Shown here: piece by piece, positions 18,331 to 27,788 of the stretch
How positions within the stretch are numbered: position 1 is the first letter of the stretch
Layout of the letters: each line of letters starts with the position of its first letter
DNA from: Clostridia bacterium
GTDB taxonomy: Bacteria > Bacillota > Clostridia > Lachnospirales > Lachnospiraceae
Assembly (NCBI GenBank): GCA_003252135.1
Contig: QKDK01000197.1
Coordinates: 1-36,967, forward strand
DNA length: 36,967 nt
Direction of reading: 5' to 3'
The notes under the pieces: model-generated
What the model was told of the DNA's origin: nothing
Seen by the model: the letters and a program-made list of their open reading frames with translations, nothing else
Database searches by the model: none
Translations under genes and position numbers: made by a program

Positions 18331-18384
18331 TCAAGCAAATCAGGCAGAAATAAATTGAAGTCAGTTGCAGAAATTAGAGACTTA

Positions 18385-18439
18385 CAAGTTTGTACCTCAC
18401 GCGTGGCTTCTCATTCAAACTTGATATGCGCGTAAAGGT
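18385..18439 (+). promoter_or_regulatory. Candidate structured RNA leader (pseudoknot or alternative stems) upstream of dapL
   Basis: CAAGTTTG (18385-18392)/CAAACTTG (18416-18423), interleaved with ACCT-c-ACGCG (18394-18403)/CGCGT-aa-AGGT (18429-18439), just upstream of the GGAGG RBS. Confidence 0.5.
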
Positions 18440-18459
18440 GCGAAGGAATGGAGGAAAGT

Positions 18460-19635
18460 ATGAAAATTAATAAAAACTATCTTGCCCTGGAAGACAGCTA
18501 TCTGTTTTCGACCATTGCAAAAAAAGTGAAGGCATACGCTGAAAAAAATCCGGATAAAAAAATCATTCGTCTTGGCATTGGCGATGTTACGATACCGCTT
18601 TGCAGCGCTTCAGTAGAGGCCATGAAAAAAGCATCAGAAGAGCAGGGTACAAAAGCAAATTTCCATGGGTATGGACCAGAACAGGGATATGAATTTTTAA
18701 AGACAGCTATTCAGTCATATTATAAAGAGTTTGCTGTATCCCTGGAAGCAGATGAGATCTTTATTTCGGACGGAGCCAAAAGTGATCTTGGCAATATACT
18801 TGACATTTTTTCCAGAGATAACGTTGTTCTTATCCCCAACCCTGTATATCCGGTATATCTTGACACCAACATAATGGATGGAAGGACCATAGTTTATATG
18901 GATGCGAATGAAGAGAATGGCTTCCTGCCTATGCCGGATCCGACCGTGAAGGCTGATCTTATCTATATGTGCTCACCGAATAATCCAACAGGGGCTGTAT
19001 ATTCAAAAGAACAGCTGGAAGAATGGGTTGCCTATGCTTTGAAAAATGATGCTGTTATTCTGTTTGATGCGGCATATGAAGCCTTTATAACAGAAAATGG
19101 GCTTCCAAGAAGTATCTTTGAAATTGAAGGTGCCAGACAATGTGCAATAGAATTTTGCTCTTTTTCAAAAACAGCCGGATTTACCGGAACAAGATGCGGT
19201 TATACTGTGGTTCCCATGGAACTGAAAAGAGAAGGTACTGTGCTGAACAAGCTATGGCTCAGAAGACAGACAACAAAATTCAACGGTGTATCCTATATTG
19301 TTCAACGTGGTGCTGAAGCTGTGTTTACAAAGGAAGGCCGCGAACAGATCAAGGCTGCGACTGTGTATTATCAAAAGAATGCAAAAGTAATCACTGAAAC
19401 AATGAAAGAACTTGGAATCTGGTTCGTTGGCGGTGTTAATTCACCGTATGTATGGATCAAGGTACAAGAAGGTATGACCTCCTGGGAGTATTTTGATTAT
19501 CTTCTGGAGGAGAAGAATATAGTCGGGACACCGGGAAGCGGTTTTGGCAGGAATGGAGAAGGGTACTTCCGTCTGACTGCATTTGGAGATGCTGATGCTA
19601 CCAAAGAAGCCATGGAACGACTGAAGAGCAAATAA
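18460..19635 (+). CDS. dapL: LL-diaminopimelate aminotransferase
   Basis: KINKNYLALEDSYLFSTIAKKV, FISDGAKSDLGNI, SPNNPTGAVY, FCSFSKTAGFTGTRCGYTVVP. Start at 18460 follows GGAGG. Confidence 0.93.
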   Translation: MKINKNYLALEDSYLFSTIAKKVKAYAEKNPDKKIIRLGIGDVTIPLCSASVEAMKKASEEQGTKANFHGYGPEQGYEFLKTAIQSYYKEFAVSLEADEIFISDGAKSDLGNILDIFSRDNVVLIPNPVYPVYLDTNIMDGRTIVYMDANEENGFLPMPDPTVKADLIYMCSPNNPTGAVYSKEQLEEWVAYALKNDAVILFDAAYEAFITENGLPRSIFEIEGARQCAIEFCSFSKTAGFTGTRCGYTVVPMELKREGTVLNKLWLRRQTTKFNGVSYIVQRGAEAVFTKEGREQIKAATVYYQKNAKVITETMKELGIWFVGGVNSPYVWIKVQEGMTSWEYFDYLLEEKNIVGTPGSGFGRNGEGYFRLTAFGDADATKEAMERLKSK

Positions 19636-19732
19636 GTTAACTCTTTGCATTAAGCGTATATTTATTGTATAAGTACACTTTTGACGCTAGGGAATCCTAA
19701 AATACAAAGGAAATTACCAGCTTTGCTATAAA

Positions 19733-19766
19733 CTTTTAAAATACAGAGGAGACTTACATCTCCTCT
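19733..19766 (-). terminator. Terminator overlapping the stop codon of the minus-strand hypothetical gene
   Basis: AGAGGAGA/TCTCCTCT (19745-19752/19759-19766) with a T-rich tract downstream on the minus strand. Confidence 0.55.
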
Positions 19767-20728
19767 ATGAACTCCTGAAGGGAAGCAACCGATACACATA
19801 GCTTCAGCCAGCGGCTGAGCATGGGAAGGTTGCTTTCTTCCTGTATTGCGGCAGAAAGGGCATCGGGGATTGGACCAAAGGATGAGAGCAGCGTCAGTAT
19901 AGAATCTGCTCTGCCTCTGGCCAGGCCTTTTGAAAGTGATATCGCATATTCTTCGCTGGAACGCATATGCTGATATTCTTCTCTCAGATACTGACACAGG
20001 ATGTCCTGATCCGATGTCATGGACAAAAGCTCTTCTTTAAGAAGAGAAAAAGCTTCGGGCATTGCTTTAAAATCCTGTTCATTTAGATTTATATTCTGAT
20101 AAGCACAAAGAAAAGCAGCAAAAGAATCGTGCTGTAGTATGCCCGGCGATCCGAGAATCATGCGGCAGCATGCACTGGTATCTGCGATTGAAAGATGAAC
20201 CCTGACTTTTTCAGGTTTTTTGAAACGATGTTCCATAAAGTGAAGATAACCGATGCGATCAAGAAGACTTTTGGCAGCTGCATGCAGAAGGCAGACAGCA
20301 TACGCGTGTTCAGAAGAAACAAAGGGATAAGATGTCTGACCAGATGGAAGGAATAAAAGAAGAAGGGGATTATCAAAGGAATAATCATCTCTGAATTTCT
20401 GGTATTCAAGAGCAGCCATGGTCTCTGCAGCTGTGCAGGTGCAATGATTGATATGCTTCAGATAACACTCCAGCAGTCCTTTATGAGTGAAAAGATGGTA
20501 TGAACCATTGCAGTCATTTGATGGTGCTATCCTTCCAAGTTCAGGAAAGCAATAGGAAAAAATCGCATGCACTCTGTCTGGATGAAGCTTTGGGTCAAGA
20601 TAGGAAGAGATAATGCATTCGCTGTGCAGAGATGGCAATTTTTTCTGACTGATAATATCTGCCAGAGCTTTTTGTTTTTCCATGGGAAACAGATGGAGCA
20701 GATCCTGTACGGCCTGTGTTTGATTCAT
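19754..20728 (-). CDS. Hypothetical protein with Rpn/YhgA-like C-terminus
   Basis: 324-aa ORF; C-terminus GLARGRADSILTLLSSFGPIPDALSAAIQEESNLPMLSRWLKLCVSVASLQEFIEEM resembles tails of the Rpn (PD-(D/E)XK, YhgA-like) family; N-terminus not recognised. Confidence 0.65.
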   Translation of the reverse strand: MNQTQAVQDLLHLFPMEKQKALADIISQKKLPSLHSECIISSYLDPKLHPDRVHAIFSYCFPELGRIAPSNDCNGSYHLFTHKGLLECYLKHINHCTCTAAETMAALEYQKFRDDYSFDNPLLLLFLPSGQTSYPFVSSEHAYAVCLLHAAAKSLLDRIGYLHFMEHRFKKPEKVRVHLSIADTSACCRMILGSPGILQHDSFAAFLCAYQNINLNEQDFKAMPEAFSLLKEELLSMTSDQDILCQYLREEYQHMRSSEEYAISLSKGLARGRADSILTLLSSFGPIPDALSAAIQEESNLPMLSRWLKLCVSVASLQEFIEEM

Positions 20729-20979
20729 ACGAAAACTCCTTTTATAATTTTAATTAGCATGTTAACTGTTCTGTATCCGAACAGATACATGGAATTTGGA
20801 TAGTAAAATCCTACCATATTATGATATGAAATTCTATATGAAGACAGCAATGATCTTTTTGCACAGGAATATCTTATATGGCAGAAAAATCGTATTTTTA
20901 TGTTTCGTTCATAGGCAGAAAGACCATTTTGGCTGTATAAATTTGTTGATATATTCCATGGAGTGACCACAGACAGGTG

Positions 20980-21008
20980 TTGAGAAATCATCTTTGGTAA
21001 GGTATAAT
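20980..21008 (+). promoter_or_regulatory. Sigma-70 type promoter upstream of the M18 aminopeptidase
   Basis: TTGAGA (20980-20985) - 17 nt - TATAAT (21003-21008). Confidence 0.75.
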
Positions 21009-21084
21009 AGAAATATTCAGAAAGCTTTAACAGGTCATTAGTGATCTGGAATTAATGAAAGTCAAGTCAGGAGGATACTTATTT

Positions 21085-22482
21085 ATGCCAGGGAAGAAAA
21101 AGGAAAAGCAGGAAAACAGCAATAAAAATGCATGGCTGAAATATACAAAGGAAGGTACGGAGAAGGTATTTCAATATTGTGAGGGCTATAAAAAGTTTTT
21201 GTCAGAATGCAAAACTGAAAGAGAATGCGCAGAAGAAATCATCAGAATGGCCAAAGCTTCCGGTTATAAGGATCTTTACTCTGTAAAGAAAGCAAAGGCA
21301 GGAGACAAGCTGTATGTTAACAATATGGGGAAAGCTGTTGCTTTGTTCCACGTAGGCAGTGAGCCTCTTGAAAAAGGTATGAAGATTCTTGGTGCACACA
21401 TCGATTCACCGCGTCTTGACCTGAAACAGAATCCTTTATATGAGGACACAGAGCTTGCGATGCTGGAGACACATTATTACGGCGGCGTGAAAAAGTACCA
21501 GTGGGTAGCGATTCCGCTTGCCATTCATGGTGTGGCAGCAAAAAAAGACGGCACTCTTGTCAATGTAGTCATCGGAGAAGATGATAATGATCCTGTCATC
21601 GGAATTTCTGATCTTTTGATCCATCTTTCAGCAGATCAAATGGAGAAGAAGGCTTCCAAGGTAATCGAGGGTGAAGATCTGAACGTGCTTTGCGGCAGCA
21701 TTCCGCTGGATAAAGAAGAAAAGGAAGCTGTAAAAGCAAATGTTGCCAGATTACTGAAAGAAAAGTATGACTTTGAAGAAGATGATTTCTTTTCTGCAGA
21801 ATTCGAGGTAGTTCCTGCCGGTAAAGCAAGAGACTATGGCCTTGACAGGAGCATGATCATGGGATATGGGCACGATGACAGAATCTGTGCATATACATCA
21901 GCAAGCGCTCTGTTTGAGCTTACAGAAACAGACAGGACAGCAGTCTGCATACTAGTCGATAAAGAAGAGATCGGAAGTGTTGGAGCAACCGGTATGCATT
22001 CAAAATTCTTTGAAAATGCGGTAGCAGAGCTTCTTGACAGGATGGGTGATTATTCGGAGCTGAAGGTCAGAAGAGCAATGTCAAATTCTCATATGCTCAG
22101 TTCGGATGTCAGTGCAGCTTTTGATCCGAATTTCCCATCGGTAATGGAAAAGAAAAACACTGCTTATTTTGGAAAAGGAATTGTTTTCAACAAATATACC
22201 GGTTCCCGCGGAAAAGGCGGTTCAAACGATGCCAATCCAGAATTTCTGGCAAAGCTCCGTGCCATCATGGAAAAACACAGTGTCAGCTACCAGTCTGCAG
22301 AGCTTGGCAAGGTCGATCAGGGCGGCGGAGGCACCATTGCTTACATTATGGCAAATTACAATATGCAGGTCGTTGACTGCGGCGTAGCTCTGCACAACAT
22401 GCATGCACCATGGGAAGTCGCAAGCAAGGTCGATGTCTATGAAACAAAGAATGGATATGCTGCATTTTTAAAGGAGATCTAG
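21085..22482 (+). CDS. M18 family aminopeptidase (aspartyl aminopeptidase-like)
   Basis: GAHIDSPRLDLKQNPLYED, YYGGVKKYQWV, GYGHDDRICAYTS, DKEEIGSVGATGM, GALHNMHAPWE-like terminus. RBS AGGAGG supports ATG 21085. Confidence 0.92.
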   Translation: MPGKKKEKQENSNKNAWLKYTKEGTEKVFQYCEGYKKFLSECKTERECAEEIIRMAKASGYKDLYSVKKAKAGDKLYVNNMGKAVALFHVGSEPLEKGMKILGAHIDSPRLDLKQNPLYEDTELAMLETHYYGGVKKYQWVAIPLAIHGVAAKKDGTLVNVVIGEDDNDPVIGISDLLIHLSADQMEKKASKVIEGEDLNVLCGSIPLDKEEKEAVKANVARLLKEKYDFEEDDFFSAEFEVVPAGKARDYGLDRSMIMGYGHDDRICAYTSASALFELTETDRTAVCILVDKEEIGSVGATGMHSKFFENAVAELLDRMGDYSELKVRRAMSNSHMLSSDVSAAFDPNFPSVMEKKNTAYFGKGIVFNKYTGSRGKGGSNDANPEFLAKLRAIMEKHSVSYQSAELGKVDQGGGGTIAYIMANYNMQVVDCGVALHNMHAPWEVASKVDVYETKNGYAAFLKEI

Positions 22483-22483
22483 A

Positions 22484-22924
22484 ATGGAAAAGGCACAGAT
22501 TACAATAAAATATCATTCGGATGAAATCGAAAGGTTACGATATATTGACGGAAAATCTGACTGGATCGATCTTAGAGCGGCGGAACATGTTGTCATGGAA
22601 GCCGGTGAATTCAGACTGATCAGCCTTGGCATATCGATGAAGCTGCCAAAAGGTTATGAAGCAGTTATTGTGCCAAGAAGCTCTACATTTAAGAATTTTG
22701 GAATTTTGCAGACGAACTCCATGGGAGTTATTGATAACAGCTATTCCGGCGATAATGATATCTACATGATGCCGGCTCTTGCCATGCGAGATACAGAAAT
22801 CAATGTGAATGACAGAATATGTCAGTTCCGTATTCAAAAGAATCAGCCGCAGATAGTTTTTGAAATTTCAGAGACTCTTGGCGGCTCTGATCGCGGAGGA
22901 ATTGGATCAACAGGGCTTCAATAG
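22484..22924 (+). CDS. dut: dUTP diphosphatase (dUTPase family)
   Basis: WIDLRAAE, VPRSSTFKNFGILQTNSMGVIDNSYSGDND, GGSDRGGIGSTG (dUTPase motifs III-V style). Confidence 0.88.
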   Translation: MEKAQITIKYHSDEIERLRYIDGKSDWIDLRAAEHVVMEAGEFRLISLGISMKLPKGYEAVIVPRSSTFKNFGILQTNSMGVIDNSYSGDNDIYMMPALAMRDTEINVNDRICQFRIQKNQPQIVFEISETLGGSDRGGIGSTGLQ

Positions 22925-22936
22925 AAGCATAATATG

Positions 22937-22980
22937 AAAAGGGAGACCCGTCTGGAAAGTACGAGGGGGCTCCCTTTTCT
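22937..22980 (+). terminator. Intrinsic terminator after dut
   Basis: AAAAGGGAG...CTCCCTTTTCT hairpin with T-tail. Confidence 0.8.
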
Positions 22981-23182
22981 GGTTAATTTTATAAGTTATG
23001 CACAGTCTGCATGGGTGGATTCGAATCGTACATATATTGCAAACAATATACAAAACAATCAAAATAGCTAAAAAGCGAAGCGGGTATTCATAAATGAAAG
23101 AAAACGAGTTGATGTTGACAAACACAGAACTATTGAGTAAACTGAAGCTATAAAGACTATAGAATTGGAGGTAATTACGGAT

Positions 23183-24340
23183 ATGACAACTGAACTTAGA
23201 AAATTTGTTGCACCGGAGATAATTACCGGAATTGACGCAAGACTGATGATCGGAAGATATATAACACATTTTGCGACCAGCAGACCGATGATCGTCACAG
23301 ATACGAATATCCATCAGATGCCCTGGTTCCAGGATATTTTACATGAAATACAAAGATATATCAGTGATATCATAATTTATGATAAGGTGACTTCGAATCC
23401 GAGGGATTATGAGGTCATGGAAGGTGCAAAGCTTTTTCGCGCAAAGAAGTGCGATCTGCTGATCGCAGTCGGCGGAGGCAGTCCGATCGATTGCGCAAAA
23501 GGGATCGGCATTGTAGCGGTGAATGGCGGAAACATATTGGATTATGAAGGCGTTGACGAGATCAAGCTCCCCGGACCGCCGCTCATCTGCATCCCTTCGA
23601 CTTCAGGTGCGTCTGCCGATGTATCTCAGTTCGCTATCATTTGTGATACTGAGAATCAGGTAAAAAAGGCAATAATCAGTAAAAAAGTAGTTCCTGAACT
23701 TGCATTGATCGATCCAATACCATTAATGACCATGGATCCCTATCTTACAGCATGTACAGGCATGGATGCATTGACGCATGCGATAGAGGCTTATGTTTCC
23801 AATGCCAATTCTCCTTTAACAGACATTCACGCAATGGAAGCAATTCGTCTGATCTATCATTCTATTGAAGAAGCTATAAAACCGGACAGGAGTGTAGAGA
23901 CCATGTATCAGATGATGCTTGGTTCTCTTGGGGCTGGGCTTGCATTTTCCAATGCGAGTCTTGGTGCTGTTCATGCAATGTCGCACAGCCTTGGCGGACT
24001 GCTCGACCTGCCGCATGGAGAATGCAACAGTATGCTGCTGGAACAGGTCATTGAGGTGAATTTTAATGCATCTCCGGAACGTTACACGAAAATTGCAAGA
24101 ATTATGGGGATTGAGGAAGAAGGAGAAGAGATCAGACAGCTGCTGGTGGATAGAATCAGGCACCTGAGGGAAGCAGTCGGTATTAATAATTTCACCAGTG
24201 TTGAATGGCTGAGTGATGATATTTTAGATAAGCTTACAGATGGCGCATTGCTCGATCCCTGCATGGTGACAAATCCTGAGATACTGACAAAAGATGAGGT
24301 GAAAGCAATTTATGGAAAGATCTTACGACAACAAGGATAA
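23183..24340 (+). CDS. Iron-containing alcohol dehydrogenase
   Basis: VGGGSPIDCAKGIGI, IPSTSGASADVSQFA, CTGMDALTHAIEAYVS, GAVHAMSHSLGGLLDLPHGECNS. GGAGG RBS upstream of ATG 23183. Confidence 0.93.
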   Translation: MTTELRKFVAPEIITGIDARLMIGRYITHFATSRPMIVTDTNIHQMPWFQDILHEIQRYISDIIIYDKVTSNPRDYEVMEGAKLFRAKKCDLLIAVGGGSPIDCAKGIGIVAVNGGNILDYEGVDEIKLPGPPLICIPSTSGASADVSQFAIICDTENQVKKAIISKKVVPELALIDPIPLMTMDPYLTACTGMDALTHAIEAYVSNANSPLTDIHAMEAIRLIYHSIEEAIKPDRSVETMYQMMLGSLGAGLAFSNASLGAVHAMSHSLGGLLDLPHGECNSMLLEQVIEVNFNASPERYTKIARIMGIEEEGEEIRQLLVDRIRHLREAVGINNFTSVEWLSDDILDKLTDGALLDPCMVTNPEILTKDEVKAIYGKILRQQG

Positions 24341-25799
24341 GAAATCACCTAGCAGAGAGTCCATTATCGGCTTGGGGGAAGAATCATTCCGTAAAAATTA
24401 CTATCCTGAACTGCTCGAAAAAATAAATGATCTGGAACAGGTCAATGCCAGAAACCGGGCATTGATTTCGACCATGCCTGACCTTTTATTTGTCGGAAAT
24501 GCCAATGGAGACATCACACCATTTGCATTTTACTCACCTTCGAATGACAGGATGATTCAGGCAATATTATACAATGCGAATATAATGGACATTATGAATA
24601 AGGGAGTCACAAGAGCTCTGCGGGAAGGAACGCTGATAACGATTGACTTTCAGCTGTCTGAGGATTCCGTAGTGCAGTATTTTGAAGCAAGATTTCAAAA
24701 ATCTGAAACGGGTGAAGTACTGATCATGGTAAGAAATATGACAGAACGCATCCATCTTGAAAAACAGCTCCGAATGCTGGCAGAGCGAGACAGCCTGACC
24801 AGCATCTATAACAGAAGAAGCTTTGAACAGACCATGAAGAAGTATGACCAGAGATATGTAGAAAAGCTAACAGTTCTGTCTATTGATATTAATGGTCTGA
24901 AATTCATCAATGATACGCTGGGGCATTTTTTTGGCGATAAGATCATCGTAGATGCTGTCAGTATCATAAACAGGATTTTTTCAGAGATCGGTCACGTTGC
25001 AAGAATCGGCGGCGATGAATTTGGCATTATACTGGAAGGTATCGAAGAAAGTCAGGTTGAAGTACTGCTCAGCCGGATGAATCAGAAAGTGAAACAGTAT
25101 AACAGCAGAGGTAAGGACTGGGTCTTGTCGCTTTCGTACGGGTATGCGTTTCTGGAAAAAGGTACGGTGAATGTAGAATATATGTTTCAGGAAGCCGATA
25201 ACAATATGTACCAGAATAAACTGCTCAAGAAAGAAAGCACACACAGCACTTTTGTAAAAACATTTATGAGAGCGCTGGAGGCAAAAGATTTTGTTTCGGA
25301 AGGTCACGTGGCCAGAATGGAAAGACTGGCAGTCTTTATGGGAGAGATCCTGCTGCTGCGTCAGGATCAGGTGGACAGACTGGCACTTCTGACAAAATTC
25401 CATGATATAGGAAAGATCGGAATTCCTGATAACATATTGAAAAAACCGGCAAAACTGACAGATGACGAATGGAAGATCATGAGGACGCACCCCGCCATCG
25501 GAGAAAGGATCGCATTGGAATCCACCGATTTAAAGGATATAGCTCCTCTGATACTGAGACATCATGAGAGATATGACGGTAAAGGGTATCCGCTTGGAAT
25601 AGCCGGGGATGAAATACCGATTGAATGCCGTATTCTTGCGATTGTCGATACCTTTGATGCCATGACGAATGACAGACCATACAGTAAAGCTGTAACAAGA
25701 GACGATGCCGAGAATGAGATACGCAGATGCTCCGGCACACAGTTCGATCCATTGATGGTGGAGGTTTTTATACTGGTTATTAACGATTATGTTGACTGA
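24312..25799 (+). CDS. PAS-like / GGDEF / HD-GYP cyclic-di-GMP signalling protein
   Basis: RDSLTSIYNRRSFEQ, RIGGDEFGIIL (intact GGDEF), HDIGKIGIPDNILKKP and HHERYDGKGYP (intact HD-GYP). ORF overlaps the end of the ADH gene. Confidence 0.93.
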   Translation: MERSYDNKDKKSPSRESIIGLGEESFRKNYYPELLEKINDLEQVNARNRALISTMPDLLFVGNANGDITPFAFYSPSNDRMIQAILYNANIMDIMNKGVTRALREGTLITIDFQLSEDSVVQYFEARFQKSETGEVLIMVRNMTERIHLEKQLRMLAERDSLTSIYNRRSFEQTMKKYDQRYVEKLTVLSIDINGLKFINDTLGHFFGDKIIVDAVSIINRIFSEIGHVARIGGDEFGIILEGIEESQVEVLLSRMNQKVKQYNSRGKDWVLSLSYGYAFLEKGTVNVEYMFQEADNNMYQNKLLKKESTHSTFVKTFMRALEAKDFVSEGHVARMERLAVFMGEILLLRQDQVDRLALLTKFHDIGKIGIPDNILKKPAKLTDDEWKIMRTHPAIGERIALESTDLKDIAPLILRHHERYDGKGYPLGIAGDEIPIECRILAIVDTFDAMTNDRPYSKAVTRDDAENEIRRCSGTQFDPLMVEVFILVINDYVD

Positions 25800-25823
25800 T
25801 ATATTTTATTCCTGATTATGAGA

Positions 25824-25861
25824 AATACCCTTTCTTTCATGTATGGAAAGGGTATTTTTTT
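25824..25861 (+). terminator. Intrinsic terminator
   Basis: AATACCCTTTC...GAAAGGGTATTTTTTT. Confidence 0.88.
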
Positions 25862-25966
25862 GCAGTGAACACGTTAATCTGGTCAGCTTACGTTGCATTC
25901 ATTTACCGAATGTGTTATCTTTTTAAAAGTGAACGAATTTTTGTGACAGAGTCAGGAGGAATAGTC

Positions 25967-27787
25967 TTGAATAAACGCTTTTTAATGGGAAATGAGGCCA
26001 TTGGCATCGGTGCGATCCATGCAGGAGTGCATCTTGTTACCGGGTATCCCGGCACACCTTCTACCGAAATACTGGAAACGGTGGCAAGAGAAAATGACGG
26101 ATCGATCTATGTTGAATGGTCAGTAAATGAAAAGGCAGCTTTAGAAGTCGCTGCAGGTGCCTCCTATGCGGGAGCACGAACCATGGTCACCATGAAACAG
26201 GTGGGATTGAATGTTGCGGCAGATCCGCTTATGAGTCTTGCTTATGTCGGGATTAAAGGTGGCATGGTCGTAGTTACAGCAGACGATCCGGGACCGATTT
26301 CTTCACAGACAGAGCAGGATACCAGACATTTTGCTCAGTTTGCAAAGCTTCCGGTCTTTGATCCGTCATCGCCGGAAGAAGCATACCTTATGATACAGGA
26401 TGCATTTGAATATTCTGAAAAATACCATACGCCTGTTATTTTCCGTCCGGTCACACGTGTGAATCACAGCTGCGCATCTGTGACCATGACAGAGCCAGCA
26501 GGGCAGAAGAAACCGGAAGGTTTTATTAAAGACTCATCAAAATGGGTCATATTTCCGAAACTGTCCTATCAGAATCATATTAAAATAGAAGAAAGAAACG
26601 AAGCGATGAAGGCAGAGCTCTCATCGTACCGTTTTAACTGTATAGATCTTGCAAGAAACATGACCGGAAATCCCGATCGGGCAAAAATCGGGATTGCAAC
26701 CGGTGGTGCAAGTTACGCGTATGTCAGAGAAGTGCTCAGTTCATATGGAGAAGATATTCCGTCGGTCTTAAAGATCGCAACAGCACATCCGTTTCCGGAA
26801 CAGCTGGCACTTGAATTCCTTTCGGGCCTTGAAAAAGTCATTGTGGTAGAGGAACTTGATCCTGTGATAGAACGTGAGCTCCTGACCTTATGCGGGAAGC
26901 ATCACCTGGCGGTCGAAATACATGGGAAGCTGACTGGTGATGTGAAAAATGCGGGAGAGAACAGCGTGGAATCTGTCGGTATTTCACTGGCACAGATGTT
27001 TGGAAGAGTTATGCCGAAAACACAGCTGTATCAGCTGCCTGAACTGCCGGTCCGTCCGCCTGTTCTTTGCGCAGGCTGTCCGCACAGGGTATCATTTTAC
27101 GCAGTGAAAACTGCAATGAAGGGCAGGAAAGCTGTATTTTCAGGAGATATCGGATGTTATACTCTTGGAAATGCAAAGCCGCTCGACATGGTAGATACCT
27201 GTCTTTGCATGGGAGCTGACGTAACGATCGCACAGGGGCTGCACCGTATTGAACCGGATGCTGTTAATTTTTCATTTATAGGAGACTCTACATTTTTTGC
27301 TTCCGGGATAACAGGTGTTGTGAATGCTGTTTACAACAAAACAGATATAGTCCTGATCATACTGGACAATGCAACGACAGCTATGACAGGTCATCAGCCG
27401 CATCCCGGTACGGGAAAGACCATGATGGGTGCCGTAGCCGAGAAAATCAGCATAGAAAAAACATTGCTCGCCGTTGGTGTGAAGAGTGTTGTGACTGCAG
27501 ATCCGCTCGACCTAAAGAGTGCTGCCAAGGCTGTCAGAGAAGCATCCGGAAAAACCGGTGTCAATGCTGTTATTTTCAAATCGCCCTGCATTGCAGTTAC
27601 TGCACCGTCTCCTGTATATCGTGTTTTGGAAGACGTATGCATTGGCTGTAAGAAATGCATCAGAGAGCTTGGATGTCCGGCTATGCATATGGAGAACAAC
27701 AAGGCTGTGATTGAACCGTCTCTTTGTTACGGCTGCTCGGTCTGTGCTCAGGTATGTCCGACGAAAGCAATCAAGGGAGGAGCGTAG
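25967..27787 (+). CDS. iorA: Indolepyruvate ferredoxin oxidoreductase, alpha subunit
   Basis: MGNEAIGIGAIHAGVHLVTGYPGTPSTEI, CAGCPHR, GDIGCYTLG, C-terminal 2x[4Fe-4S] ferredoxin CIGCKKCIRELGCPAM/CYGCSVCAQVCP. TTG start at 25967 after AGGAGG. Confidence 0.93.
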   Translation: MNKRFLMGNEAIGIGAIHAGVHLVTGYPGTPSTEILETVARENDGSIYVEWSVNEKAALEVAAGASYAGARTMVTMKQVGLNVAADPLMSLAYVGIKGGMVVVTADDPGPISSQTEQDTRHFAQFAKLPVFDPSSPEEAYLMIQDAFEYSEKYHTPVIFRPVTRVNHSCASVTMTEPAGQKKPEGFIKDSSKWVIFPKLSYQNHIKIEERNEAMKAELSSYRFNCIDLARNMTGNPDRAKIGIATGGASYAYVREVLSSYGEDIPSVLKIATAHPFPEQLALEFLSGLEKVIVVEELDPVIERELLTLCGKHHLAVEIHGKLTGDVKNAGENSVESVGISLAQMFGRVMPKTQLYQLPELPVRPPVLCAGCPHRVSFYAVKTAMKGRKAVFSGDIGCYTLGNAKPLDMVDTCLCMGADVTIAQGLHRIEPDAVNFSFIGDSTFFASGITGVVNAVYNKTDIVLIILDNATTAMTGHQPHPGTGKTMMGAVAEKISIEKTLLAVGVKSVVTADPLDLKSAAKAVREASGKTGVNAVIFKSPCIAVTAPSPVYRVLEDVCIGCKKCIRELGCPAMHMENNKAVIEPSLCYGCSVCAQVCPTKAIKGGA

Positions 27788-27788
27788 G

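Noticed and set aside
18340-18460. Lysine riboswitch or T-box upstream of dapL
   Set aside because: Region is too short for a lysine riboswitch and lacks the T-box antiterminator signature (GGGTGGNACCGCG) and a terminator.
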